64,000 bases of DNA from assembly GCA_032115775.1 (NCBI GenBank), contig JAUMBL010000016.1:1-64000 (forward strand), in the 5' to 3' direction. Position 1 is the first letter of the stretch; the number at the start of each line of letters is the position of its first letter. The position numbers and the translations under genes were made by a program. The DNA comes from M3007 sp032115775 (GTDB lineage: Bacteria; Bacteroidota; Bacteroidia; Chitinophagales; Saprospiraceae). Positions 50,992 to 59,632 of this stretch are shown here, one piece after another. The notes beneath the pieces were generated by a model that saw nothing but the letters and a program-made list of their open reading frames with translations, was not told where the DNA came from and ran no database searches.

Positions 50992-52047
50992 ATGTCCACC
51001 ACAATTCTCATCACCGGCGGCGCCGGATTTATCGGTTCTCACTTGGTGCGCCTGCTGGTGCAGCGGTATCCCGACTACCGGATTGTTAACCTGGATTCCC
51101 TGACCTACGCCGGAAATCTGGAGAATTTGCGCGATGTAGAAGCCGCGTCCAATTATTTTTTTGAAAAAGGCGATATCCTGGATCCCCATTTTCTGCGGGG
51201 GCTTTTTGAAAAATACGCATTCGACGGGGTCATTCATCTGGCGGCGGAAAGCCATGTAGATCGCTCGATTGCCAATCCGCTGGCTTTTGTTGAAACCAAT
51301 GTAATCGGCACGGTCACGTTGCTGAACGCCGCGCGCGCCGCCTGGGAGGGTCATATGGAAGGGAAGCGGTTTTACCACGTATCTACCGACGAGGTGTACG
51401 GTTCTCTGGGAGAAACGGGCTTTTTCACCGAGTCCACGCCCTACGATCCGCGCTCGCCGTACGCTGCTTCGAAGGCCTCCAGCGATCATTTTGTGCGGGC
51501 GTACCACCACACTTTTGGGCTGCCGGTAGTCGTCTCGAATTGCTCCAACAACTACGGCCCCTGCCAGTTTCCGGAAAAACTAATCCCCCTGATGATCAAT
51601 AATATCCGCGAAGGGAAAACGCTGCCGGTATATGGCGATGGGAAATATACCCGTGATTGGCTCTGGGTGAAAGACCACGCCGAAGCGATTGACGTCATTT
51701 ATCACCGCGGCAGGGTAGGGGAGACCTATAATATCGGCGGCAACAACGAATGGAAAAACATAGATCTGGTGACGCAGTTATGCGATATCATGGACGAATT
51801 GCTGGGCAATCCCCCGGAAACATCCAGAAAACTGATTACCTTCGTAAAAGACCGACCCGGTCACGACCGCCGCTACGCCATTGACGCCGGAAAAATAAAA
51901 GCCGAACTCGGCTGGGCGCCGTCCATCCAATTTGAAGACGGCTTCCGGGAAACGGCTCGTTGGTACCTGGAAAATACGGAATGGCTGGATCGGGTGGTTT
52001 CCGGCGCGTATCAACAGTATTACAAGCAACAATACAAGCAGGGGTAA
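50992..52047 (+). CDS. rmlB: dTDP-glucose 4,6-dehydratase
   Basis: 351 residues, extended SDR; second step of dTDP-L-rhamnose and related deoxysugar synthesis. Signatures: ILITGGAGFIGSHLVRLLVQ, NLDSLTYAGNLENL, HLAAESHVDRSIANPLAFVE TNVIGT, FYHVSTDEVYGSLGETGFFT E, SPYAASKASSDHFVRAYHHT, NNYGPCQFPEKLIPL, YGDGKYTRDWLWVKDHA and YNIGGNNEWKNI. It lies 51 bases after the decarboxylase gene, likely in one operon; rmlA, rmlC and rmlD are not nearby. Confidence 0.95.
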   Translation: MSTTILITGGAGFIGSHLVRLLVQRYPDYRIVNLDSLTYAGNLENLRDVEAASNYFFEKGDILDPHFLRGLFEKYAFDGVIHLAAESHVDRSIANPLAFVETNVIGTVTLLNAARAAWEGHMEGKRFYHVSTDEVYGSLGETGFFTESTPYDPRSPYAASKASSDHFVRAYHHTFGLPVVVSNCSNNYGPCQFPEKLIPLMINNIREGKTLPVYGDGKYTRDWLWVKDHAEAIDVIYHRGRVGETYNIGGNNEWKNIDLVTQLCDIMDELLGNPPETSRKLITFVKDRPGHDRRYAIDAGKIKAELGWAPSIQFEDGFRETARWYLENTEWLDRVVSGAYQQYYKQQYKQG

Positions 52048-52072
52048 AAGTTGTTTTGTACTGTGTTAGATT

Positions 52073-52095
52073 TTTTGGGGTTAAAATCCCCAAAA
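52073..52095. terminator. Weak hairpin after rmlB
   Basis: TTTTGGGG and CCCCAAAA pair around TTAAAAT. No T-run follows, so termination is uncertain. Confidence 0.4.
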
Positions 52096-52178
52096 TGCGC
52101 CTATTGACTTCGGCAAAAAAATTGTCTGCCCTGTCCTAAAATAAGGTTGAAGCAACAGTAAACTAAAAGCAGGACAAT

Positions 52179-52676
52179 TCAGTCAAGCACATGGATTCCC
52201 CGATCGAGCCAGACACTCCATTTTTTGTCATACGTATGCACTTTTTCAGTAGATCCATTTGCATTCACGATAGGATTTCCCTGGTTCACCCATTCAAAGA
52301 TGCCGCCGTACAGATTGTACACCTGTTTAAAACCGGCCGCTTGGCAGCGTTTGGCAATTTTTTCGCTGCGATACCCCACCGAGCAATAGACGATAATTCG
52401 GGCGTCTTTGGGTATTTGTCGGAGGATATCCAGATTAGGCGATTCGTAGCCGATGGGCAGGGCGCCCTCAATGCGGCTTACAGCGTACTCGCCCGGCTCC
52501 CGGGCGTCGAGCCAGACCGTCTGCCCCGTCGTTTTTTTTGCCTCGGCCACGCTGATTTCCGGCACATCGTGGGACAGCAGCGTCTGCAGCAGGGCGTTGA
52601 AAGCGGGATTTTGCACCTGCGCCTGGCAGGACGTTTGGGAAAATAGAAAAAGTGCAAGGAGGAAAACGGTTCTCAT
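52179..52676 (-). CDS. Rhodanese-like domain protein, putative lipoprotein
   Basis: 165 residues. Signal sequence MRTVFLLALFLFSQTSCQAQ with a possible lipobox Cys (QTSC). The rhodanese domain follows: TVWLDAREPGEYAVSRIEGA LPIGY, the active-site loop VYCSVGYRSEKIAKR with Cys and Arg of the CX5R type, and GFKQVYNLYGGIFEWVNQGN P. A single-domain sulfurtransferase or sulfur carrier on the periplasmic side; the substrate is unknown. The stop abuts a short TGTCCT...AGGACA palindromic segment. Confidence 0.85.
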   Translation of the reverse strand: MRTVFLLALFLFSQTSCQAQVQNPAFNALLQTLLSHDVPEISVAEAKKTTGQTVWLDAREPGEYAVSRIEGALPIGYESPNLDILRQIPKDARIIVYCSVGYRSEKIAKRCQAAGFKQVYNLYGGIFEWVNQGNPIVNANGSTEKVHTYDKKWSVWLDRGIHVLD

Positions 52677-52732
52677 AGCAAACCAACGTTTTGTGCGGGT
52701 AAATGTTGCCGGATTTTACCGGACAAAAAAAA

Positions 52733-52765
52733 TCCTACTGCCGAAGGGGGGAGTTGACAGTAGGA
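52733..52765. other. Small hairpin upstream of the rhodanese gene
   Basis: TCCTACTG and CAGTAGGA (8 bp) enclose a ~17-base G-rich loop in the leader region of the rhodanese gene. Possible 5' structure or the 3' end of an upstream unit. Confidence 0.4.
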
Positions 52766-52859
52766 ATCAAAACATACTATAAGAAAACTTGCGGTAAAGA
52801 TAAGTCCGGCGAAACGAGCGCCGCAATGCCTATTTATGGAACGGCGGATTTCAAAATAG

Positions 52860-52895
52860 AACGGCCGTTTCCGGCAATTACAGGAAACGGCCGTT
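52860..52895 (-). terminator. Hairpin after prs
   Basis: The 13-bp arms AACGGCCGTTTCC / GGAAACGGCCGTT enclose a ~10-base loop, about 35 bases after the prs stop on the minus strand, followed by a weak T-rich stretch. Confidence 0.65.
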
Positions 52896-52929
52896 TCGAC
52901 AGGGTGGATGCAACGCCCAAAAGCAGTTT

Positions 52930-53862
52930 CTAAGCGCCGAGGAAAAGCGCGGCAATGGACTTGTGTTCCACGGTATTCCGGATGGCTCGGGAAAACAATT
53001 TGGCCGTGGACAAGACCTTGATTTTGGGCGATTCTTGCAGCAAGGGGATCGTATCGCAGACGATCAACTCGGTGAGCTGCGATTTCTCCAGATTCTCATA
53101 CGCTTTGCCCGAGAGTACCGGGTGCGTACAAATGGCTCTGACTGATTTGGCGCCTTTCTCCATGAGCGCGTCGGCGGCTTTGCAGAGCGTACCGGCGGTA
53201 TCCACGAGATCGTCCACCAATATGATTTCTTTCCCGGCGACCTCCCCGATGACCGTCATACCCGACACCTCGTTGGCCTTGGCGCGGTATTTATCACAGA
53301 TGACCAGATCCGTTTTGAAATACTTGGCGTAGGCGCGCGCGCGTTTCACGCCGCCGACGTCCGGGCTGGCAAAAATGACGTCCGAGATCCCCTGTTGCGC
53401 GAGGTAAGGCTCATAGATTGCTTCCGACCGCAGGTGATCTACGGGGATATCGAAAAAGCCCTGCACTTGGTCGGCGTGCAAATCCATGGTCATAACCCGG
53501 TCGGCGCCGGCGGCGACGAGGAGGTTCGCTACCATTTTCGCGCTGATCGGTACCCGGGGTTTGTCTTTGCGATCTTGCCGGGCGTAGCCGAAATAGGGAA
53601 TCACGGCAGTGATATAGCCTGCGCTGGCGCGTTTGGCCGTGTCAATCCAGAGCAGAAGTTCGAAGAGATTGTCGTGTGGTTGGCAGGTACTTTGAACAAA
53701 AAAAGTAAAGGAACCGCGCACGCTTTCGTTGATGATGGTTTGCATTTCGCCGTCGCTGAATCGGGCGAGCGTTTTATCGCCGAGCGGGGTATCAAAATGG
53801 AAAGCGATTTCTGCTGCCAGTTTTTCGGAGGCAGTGCAGGAGAAAATTTTTACTTCGGGCAT
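52930..53862 (-). CDS. prs: Ribose-phosphate pyrophosphokinase (PRPP synthetase)
   Basis: 310 residues, the usual bacterial length. It makes PRPP for nucleotide, His and Trp synthesis. Signatures: FSDGEMQTIINESVRGSFTF FVQST, PYFGYARQDRKDKPRVPISA K (ATP-binding), TMDLHADQVQGFFDIPVDHL, SPDVGGVKRARAYA, and the PRPP loop ILVDDLVDTAGTLCKAADAL. ATG 53862 (MPEVKIFSCTASEKLAAEIA) is used; an in-frame extension upstream is unlike the family. A TACCTTTG promoter element lies 70 bases upstream. Confidence 0.95.
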   Translation of the reverse strand: MPEVKIFSCTASEKLAAEIAFHFDTPLGDKTLARFSDGEMQTIINESVRGSFTFFVQSTCQPHDNLFELLLWIDTAKRASAGYITAVIPYFGYARQDRKDKPRVPISAKMVANLLVAAGADRVMTMDLHADQVQGFFDIPVDHLRSEAIYEPYLAQQGISDVIFASPDVGGVKRARAYAKYFKTDLVICDKYRAKANEVSGMTVIGEVAGKEIILVDDLVDTAGTLCKAADALMEKGAKSVRAICTHPVLSGKAYENLEKSQLTELIVCDTIPLLQESPKIKVLSTAKLFSRAIRNTVEHKSIAALFLGA

Positions 53863-53931
53863 AGGATGGCTATTGTCCGTGGTGGCCGGCGCCAATAAAT
53901 ACTTGGGAACTTGCACCTGGATTGTTTTGGG

Positions 53932-53939
53932 CAAAGGTA
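53932..53939 (-). promoter_or_regulatory. Bacteroidota -7 element for prs
   Basis: Minus-strand TACCTTTG, 70 bases upstream of the prs start. Confidence 0.5.
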
Positions 53940-54100
53940 AGGCGCTCGGTTGGTTCCTGGCATGCAATCGCTGCGGAAAAAGTGTCGGCGCGCGACCGGT
54001 GTACCTTGCCCTGGCGCATTATTTTGGAAAAAACATAGCGGATGTTAGCAAATATGCGGATTTCAGAGGTGTAAAAGTTATTTTAATTTAAACTGAATTT

Positions 54101-54108
54101 TACCTTTG
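54101..54108 (+). promoter_or_regulatory. Bacteroidota -7 element for the M36 protease gene
   Basis: TACCTTTG in an AT-rich stretch, 66 bases before the ATG. Confidence 0.5.
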
Positions 54109-54173
54109 GGGTTGAATCCAAATCAGCGTTTCACGATAATTTAATTACTAAACTATATCCAATTGTCTGGCTT

Positions 54174-57100
54174 ATGTCTTTAAAGGTACCCTTCCGTTAT
54201 TGGTTGACGGGCTTTGCGCTGCTGGTTTCCCTCGCAGTGACAAAAGCCCAAACGAATGCCGCTGCCGTGGAAACGGCGTTGCGCTTTCTTCGGGAAAATC
54301 CCGCGCAGTTCAATTTGTCTATGTCCGATGTAGGCGAAGTGCGGGTATCCGATACCTATATTTCCAAACACAACGGCCTCACGCACGTGTGGCTACAACA
54401 ACAACACGCCGGAATTCCGGTCTTTAACGCGCTTTTCGGCTTACACGTCGGGTCGGACGGGAAAGTGTATCACCTCGGCCACCGCTTTGAGCAAAATCTG
54501 CACGAGCGGATCAATACGACCCTGCCTTCCCTGAGCGCAACGAAAGCCTTGGAATTGGCCATGGCAGAATTGGGCTTTTCTGGATTCCAAACGCCCTCGC
54601 TGCAGCGAAAAATCAGCGACCGGGAGTTCGTATTTGAAGGCGGCTCAGTATCCAAATCGCCGATTACGGTCTCTGCCTGCTACCAGCCAGTGAAAAACGG
54701 CGGGGTGCGCCTTGCGTGGCAATTAGTGATTGATCAGGCCAACACGCCGGATATGTGGAGCATGCGCCTGGATGCGCAAAGCGGTAAGTTGTTGCACAAA
54801 AACAACCGGACGAACTATTGTAAAGTAGGCCATGTGCACTTCGAAGGGGAGGCCTGTCCGGATGAAGCCGACCAACAGGCGGTTCCTTCTGTGAGCAGCG
54901 CACCGCAATACCGCGTTTTTCCCCTGCCGGCAGAAAGCCCCGCGCACGGCGTCCAAAGTGTTGTGACAGACCCCGCTTTTCCGGGCGCGTCTCCTTACGG
55001 CTGGCATGATGTAAACGGCGCCGCCGGTGCAGAATACACCTACACCCGCGGAAATAACGTCTGGGCTTATGACGACAGCGCCAACGACAATACCGCCGAT
55101 CCCTCGGAATCCGTGGACGGCGGAACGGAACTCCACTTCGATTTCCCCTACAACGGCAACGCAGAACCGGACGTCAACCGACCCGCGGCGATTACAAACT
55201 TGTTCTACATGAACAATATGATGCACGATATCAGCTATCGCTTCGGATTCGACGAGCAAGCGGGTAATTTCCAAGTGAATAACTATGGAAATGGAGGCGC
55301 TGCCGGCGATGCGGTGCGCGCGGAAGGCCTCGATGGCGGCGGCTCCGACAACGCCAACATGGCTACGCCGCCCGATGGCAGCCAGCCGCGCATGCAAATG
55401 TACCTGTGGTCTCGTCGCGGCGGCAATATCGTGCGCGTCAATGCGCCGGGCGCCGTGCTGGGTTCTTACGAAGGCGCGCCCGCCAGCGGCTGGGGCGCCC
55501 CGATTACCACCACACCCGTGACGGCCGAAGCAGTAGTTGTGAACGATGGCTCGCCGGAGCCTAGCCTCGGCTGCAATCCGCTTAGCGGGCTCGCCGGAAA
55601 AATCGCTATTATTGACCGCGGTGTCTGTAATTTCAGCGTTAAAGCGCTGAATGCGCAACAAGCCGGCGCAATCGGCTGTATTATCTGTAATTTTGAAAAT
55701 AGCACCATCGCCATGGGCGCCGGCGCCGTCGGCGCGCAGGTCACGATCCCTACGTTGATGATGAAGAGCAATGATTGCGAACTTCTGAAACAGTACGCCG
55801 GCGCCGGATTGAACATATCTCTGGTGCTGCCGGCGGTTAGCGGCCCCGAATTCTTGGACGGCGACTTTGACAACGGCATCATCGCCCATGAATATACGCA
55901 CGGGATCTCGAACCGCCTGACCGGCGGACCCTCGCAGGCCGATTGCCTCGGCAACGCCGAGCAGATGGGCGAGGGCTGGAGCGACTGGTTTAGCCTGATC
56001 ACGAGCGTCCGCCCCAGCGATGTGGCCGCTACACGTCGCGGAATCGGCACGTTCGTACTCCGCCAACCCAACGATGGGATCGGCATCCGCCGCTACCCGT
56101 ACAGCACGGATCTGAATACAAGCCCGGTTACGTACTCGACGGTTGCACAAAACACCGGCGTGCACGCCATCGGCGAAGTCTGGGCCGCCGTTACCTGGGA
56201 TCTCTACTGGGCAATGGTGGAAAAATACGGGTACGACCCCGACTGGACAAACCTCAACAGCGGGAATAGCCGCGCGATCCAACTAATCATGGACGGAATG
56301 AAACTCCAGCCTTGCAGTCCCGGTTTCATGGACGGCCGCGACGCTATTCTCCTTGCTAATCAGGTCAATTACAACAGTGCCGATACCTGCCTTATTATTG
56401 ATGTGTTTGCACGCCGCGGTATGGGCCTCTTTTCCAGTCAGTCTGACGGCGATAACGCAACCGACGGGATCGAAAATTTCGATCCGATCCCAACCTGCGT
56501 CAAAGAGTTGAAAATTAAAAAAATTACCAATACTCCGACCCTGGATCCGGGCGAAGAAGCAGAATTCCTGATCACGGTAACCAACCACAAGGACGAGCCG
56601 GTCACCGGCGTGGTGGTAAGCGACGAACTGCCGGTCGGCATGACGCTGGCCTCCGCTTCCAACGGCGGAACAGCCAACGGCAACCTGGTTACCTGGAATC
56701 TCGGCGCCCTGCAGTCGGGCCAGATCGTTACCCTGTCTTATCGCGCAAAGACGGATCCGAATGTCGGCTCCATCCGCTACTTCCGGGATGAAATGGAAGA
56801 CGAAGTTGACTGGTTCCCCTTCTTCACGGAAGGATCCAGCGCGTTTTACCTGCAATCTAATACGGTGAAAACCGGCCAATCGGCTTGGCGCGCCGATAAT
56901 TCCGATACCGAAACGGATATGCAACTGGAATATTTTGGCGAAATCAATGTGACCGGCGCCAGACCCACGCTGCGCTTCTGGCACCAATTTAACACCGAGC
57001 CGAGTGCAGACGCGGGTTTCGTGGAAATCCGCAAATCCTCCGAGCAGCAATGGCAGCGTTTCCCTAAAACAAAGATGATTCGCAGCCCCTACACAGGCCC

Positions 57101-57668
57101 GGTACAATACGGTACCTTTGCGATTCCGTTCCTGAACGGATTCTCCGGCAACTCCAACGGCTGGGTACAGTCTTATATTGACCTGAGCGACTACGCCGGC
57201 CAATCGGTAACCGTCCGCTACCGCTTCGGTTCGGATACGAACACCGGCGGCGACGGTTGGGTCGTGGACGACACGGAACTGGTGGATTTATTCAACTATG
57301 ACGGCGAGGTGTGCGTCACGTCCGATCAGGGCGACCAAATCTGCACCCGCGCGCCCGAATTCGGTGTGATCATGAATCCCAGTACCATCATCAGCACGAA
57401 AGATCCCGCGGCCAACGCATTCGCGCTCACGGTTCAACCGAACCCGAGTTCCGACCTGTTGTTCGTGATGCCGGGCGAATCGCTGGAAGGCGAAACGCGT
57501 ATACTCTTGATCGGTATGGACGGCCGGATCGCCCTACAACGCACAACGCAGTACCTCAGCGCCGGCCAATCCGTCGCGTTGGACGTGCAAGATCTGCCCG
57601 CAGGGATGTATTCGCTGCGCGTGGAGAATGGGAAAGGCGTGCGTACCGTGAAGGTCGTGGTGAAATAA
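54174..57668 (+). CDS. T9SS-exported M36 (fungalysin-type) metallopeptidase
   Basis: 1164 residues. Signal peptide (residues 1-25); FTP-like propeptide with LTHVWLQQQHAGIPVFNALF; M36 catalytic domain with zinc site HEYTHGISNRL (His572, Glu573, His576) and the third ligand in GEGWSDWFSL. A protease-associated (PA) domain is inserted at ~440-560 (KIAIIDRGVCNFSVKALNAQ). A DUF11-like domain follows at ~780-865 (LDPGEEAEFLITVTNHKDEP), then a jelly-roll region (MAM/immune-inhibitor-like) and a type A sorting domain at ~1080-1164 (TVQPNPSSDLLFVMPGESLE). The enzyme should degrade proteins outside the cell. Long antisense ORFs here are shadows. Confidence 0.93.
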   Translation: MSLKVPFRYWLTGFALLVSLAVTKAQTNAAAVETALRFLRENPAQFNLSMSDVGEVRVSDTYISKHNGLTHVWLQQQHAGIPVFNALFGLHVGSDGKVYHLGHRFEQNLHERINTTLPSLSATKALELAMAELGFSGFQTPSLQRKISDREFVFEGGSVSKSPITVSACYQPVKNGGVRLAWQLVIDQANTPDMWSMRLDAQSGKLLHKNNRTNYCKVGHVHFEGEACPDEADQQAVPSVSSAPQYRVFPLPAESPAHGVQSVVTDPAFPGASPYGWHDVNGAAGAEYTYTRGNNVWAYDDSANDNTADPSESVDGGTELHFDFPYNGNAEPDVNRPAAITNLFYMNNMMHDISYRFGFDEQAGNFQVNNYGNGGAAGDAVRAEGLDGGGSDNANMATPPDGSQPRMQMYLWSRRGGNIVRVNAPGAVLGSYEGAPASGWGAPITTTPVTAEAVVVNDGSPEPSLGCNPLSGLAGKIAIIDRGVCNFSVKALNAQQAGAIGCIICNFENSTIAMGAGAVGAQVTIPTLMMKSNDCELLKQYAGAGLNISLVLPAVSGPEFLDGDFDNGIIAHEYTHGISNRLTGGPSQADCLGNAEQMGEGWSDWFSLITSVRPSDVAATRRGIGTFVLRQPNDGIGIRRYPYSTDLNTSPVTYSTVAQNTGVHAIGEVWAAVTWDLYWAMVEKYGYDPDWTNLNSGNSRAIQLIMDGMKLQPCSPGFMDGRDAILLANQVNYNSADTCLIIDVFARRGMGLFSSQSDGDNATDGIENFDPIPTCVKELKIKKITNTPTLDPGEEAEFLITVTNHKDEPVTGVVVSDELPVGMTLASASNGGTANGNLVTWNLGALQSGQIVTLSYRAKTDPNVGSIRYFRDEMEDEVDWFPFFTEGSSAFYLQSNTVKTGQSAWRADNSDTETDMQLEYFGEINVTGARPTLRFWHQFNTEPSADAGFVEIRKSSEQQWQRFPKTKMIRSPYTGPVQYGTFAIPFLNGFSGNSNGWVQSYIDLSDYAGQSVTVRYRFGSDTNTGGDGWVVDDTELVDLFNYDGEVCVTSDQGDQICTRAPEFGVIMNPSTIISTKDPAANAFALTVQPNPSSDLLFVMPGESLEGETRILLIGMDGRIALQRTTQYLSAGQSVALDVQDLPAGMYSLRVENGKGVRTVKVVVK

Positions 57669-57680
57669 AGGTTTCGAATT

Positions 57681-57768
57681 AAAACGACGGTGGGTTATTT
57701 CCCAGGATTTTGGGCGTTTTTGTTGATAAACAGCGCCGACATCCTGGAAAATAACCCACCGTAGTTTT
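57681..57768. terminator. Long inverted repeat (28-bp arms) between convergent genes
   Basis: 57681-57708 and 57741-57768 are complementary at 26 of 28 positions; the core is CGGTGGGTTATTT. The arms enclose a 32-base spacer. It lies between the M36 gene and the convergent E2 gene and may end both transcripts. Confidence 0.8.
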
Positions 57769-57789
57769 AATCTCTACTCCTTGGCCAAT

Positions 57790-59034
57790 CTACAGATCAA
57801 GCAGCAGCTGCATTGGGTCTTCGATCAGATTTTTGACCCGGACGAGGAAGGTAACCGACGTAGATCCGTCAATAATTCGGTGGTCATAGCTTAGGGCGAG
57901 GTACATCATGGGGCGAATCTCCACCTTGCCGTCCACGGCAACCGGGCGTTCTTTGATGGCGTGCATGCCGAGGATCGCGCTTTGCGGTTCATTGATAATC
58001 GGCGTGCTCATTAGGCTGCCGAATATTCCGCCGTTGGTGATGGTAAAGGTACCACCGGACATGTCTTCGAGCGAGAGTTTTCCATCGCGGGCTTTGGCGG
58101 AGAGTTCCTTGAGCTTCAGTTCGATTTCGGCGTAGTGGAGGCTTTCCACGTTGCGCACGGGCGGCACGACCAGCCCGTTCGGCGTGCTGATAGCGATGCT
58201 GATATCGGCGTAATCGTGGTAGATCACGTCATCGCCGTCAATCATGGCGTTCACGTCCGGCATTTCGAGCAGCGCTTTGGCGCAGGCTTTTGCGAAAATG
58301 GACATAAAGCCCAGTTTGATGCCGTATTTCTTCACGAAAGCGTCTTGATATTTTTCGCGCAGAGCCATTACGCCGCTCATGTCCACCTCGTTGAAAGTGG
58401 TCAGCATGGCAGTGTTGTTTTTCGCGGAAACCAGGCGTTTGGCAATGGTGCGGCGCATGCGCGACATCCGTTCGCGGCGTTCACTGCGGGAGAAGGCGGC
58501 TGCGGGCGCCACTGGTTGGGCGGCTGCGGGCGTTTCTTTAGCTGCGGGCGTGGGGCTTGGCGTGGGCGCGGATTTTGCGTTTGCCACGGCTTTTTCGGCA
58601 TCGGTTTTGGTGATGCGTCCGTCCGGGCCCGTTCCGGCCACTGTTTCCGGCGCTACGCCGCCTTCGCTGAGAATTTTAGCGGCTGCCGGCGACGGATGAC
58701 CGGCTGCGTAGTGCGCTTGTTCCGTCACAGCGGGCGCAGCGGATTTCTCTTCCGTTTTGGCGGGTGTTGGCGCCGGCGTTGCGGTGTTGCCGGCGGCTTC
58801 CGTATCAATTTTTGCAAAAACGGCGCCGACCTCCAGATCTTCCCCTTCTTTGGCCACCCAAATCAGTTTGCCGGCGGAATCTGCTGAGATTTCCTGGTTG
58901 GCTTTCTCTGTTTCGATTTCACAAAGCGGCTCGTCCATGGCGACAGAGGCGCCGTCCGGTTTTAACCATTTTGAAAAGGTGACCGTGGTAATGGATTCGC
59001 CCAGATTGGGTATTTTTAATTCGATAACTGGCAT
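57790..59034 (-). CDS. sucB: 2-oxoglutarate dehydrogenase E2 (dihydrolipoyllysine succinyltransferase)
   Basis: 414 residues. Lipoyl domain at 1-80 with the lipoylated Lys in CEIETEKANQEISADSAG; Pro/Ala linker; peripheral subunit-binding domain at ~112-150 (HPSPAAAKILSEGGVAPETV AGTGPDGRITKTDAEKA); a second Ala/Pro linker; catalytic domain at ~190-414 with TFNEVDMSGVMALREKYQD, GLVVPPVRNVESLHYAEIE, TFTITNGGIFGSLMSTPIIN and the active site SYDHRIIDGSTSVTFLVRVK (His and Asp). The substrate class (succinyl) is inferred from the ETEK and MSTPIIN motifs. Its sucC/sucD partners are at the window ends. Confidence 0.92.
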   Translation of the reverse strand: MPVIELKIPNLGESITTVTFSKWLKPDGASVAMDEPLCEIETEKANQEISADSAGKLIWVAKEGEDLEVGAVFAKIDTEAAGNTATPAPTPAKTEEKSAAPAVTEQAHYAAGHPSPAAAKILSEGGVAPETVAGTGPDGRITKTDAEKAVANAKSAPTPSPTPAAKETPAAAQPVAPAAAFSRSERRERMSRMRRTIAKRLVSAKNNTAMLTTFNEVDMSGVMALREKYQDAFVKKYGIKLGFMSIFAKACAKALLEMPDVNAMIDGDDVIYHDYADISIAISTPNGLVVPPVRNVESLHYAEIELKLKELSAKARDGKLSLEDMSGGTFTITNGGIFGSLMSTPIINEPQSAILGMHAIKERPVAVDGKVEIRPMMYLALSYDHRIIDGSTSVTFLVRVKNLIEDPMQLLLDL

Positions 59035-59088
59035 AATAAGTCGAGCGCGTTAAAAATGGGTTGCGGGAAAATAGTGAGTTTGGCGCCG

Positions 59089-59096
59089 CAAAAATA
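59089..59096 (-). promoter_or_regulatory. Candidate -7 element (TATTTTTG) for sucB
   Basis: Minus-strand TATTTTTG lies 55 bases before the sucB start; no -33 partner is seen. Confidence 0.35.
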
Positions 59097-59166
59097 CGAC
59101 ACGCAGCGGATTGCGGAGGTTTTCGTGTGTAAGAATTTGTGTTGCAGCGCGCTTCGGGCGGGAGAT

Positions 59167-59622
59167 TCAGGGTTTGTCCCGAAGTTTGTCCAGCAATTCG
59201 TTCAGTTTTTGGGCTTCTTGCGGGCTTAGCGCGCTATGGTGCGGATTATTTTTCTCCCAGTCGCGGTCAATCGTTTCGAGCAGCGCCAGCCCTTTGGGGG
59301 TGAGTTCGATGGCGCGTTCGCGGCGATCTCGCACTGAGGCCGACCGCTCGAGCAATTTTTTTTGTTCCAGCCGGTCAATGATGCGCGTCGTATTCGAGTT
59401 GCGTTCCAGCATGCGGTGGGTGATATCCTTTACGCAGACGCTGTTTGGTCGCTGTCCGCGTACGATACGCAGGACATTGAACTGCTCCTGGGTTAGCCCA
59501 TAGACTTTCAGCCTTACCGACATTTCAGTGCGCAACCAGGCGGCGGTAAACAGTACATTCAGGTGCGCTTTGTGGATTTCGCTCTGAAACTTAGTTGTCT
59601 TTATTTCATCTTCCAACCGCAT
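59167..59622 (-). CDS. MarR-family transcriptional regulator
   Basis: 151 residues. Winged helix-turn-helix fold: LNVLFTAAWLRTEMSVRLKV, LTQEQFNVLRIVRGQRPNSV, recognition-helix region ERNSNTTRIIDRLEQKKLLE, wing RSASVRDRRERAIELTPKGL, and C-terminal dimerisation helix QEAQKLNELLDKLRDKP. Ligand unknown. It lies 10 bases after the SdiA-regulated-domain gene on the same strand and is likely co-transcribed with it. ATG 59622 gives the family length; the open frame continues upstream into the neighbour. Confidence 0.9.
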   Translation of the reverse strand: MRLEDEIKTTKFQSEIHKAHLNVLFTAAWLRTEMSVRLKVYGLTQEQFNVLRIVRGQRPNSVCVKDITHRMLERNSNTTRIIDRLEQKKLLERSASVRDRRERAIELTPKGLALLETIDRDWEKNNPHHSALSPQEAQKLNELLDKLRDKP

Positions 59623-59632
59623 GGTGTGGTGC

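Larger units (their letters stand above)
53863..54173. other. ~310-bp divergent promoter region
   Basis: It holds the -7 elements of prs (minus, 53932-53939) and of the M36 gene (plus, 54101-54108). No gene was found in it. Confidence 0.6.

Noticed and set aside
54723..56282. 519-codon minus-strand ORF opposite the M36 protease gene
   Set aside because: It lies antisense to a well-supported gene with HEYTH and sorting-domain motifs; its translation shows no domain and is rich in Ala/Arg/Val, as expected for shadow frames of GC-rich codons.
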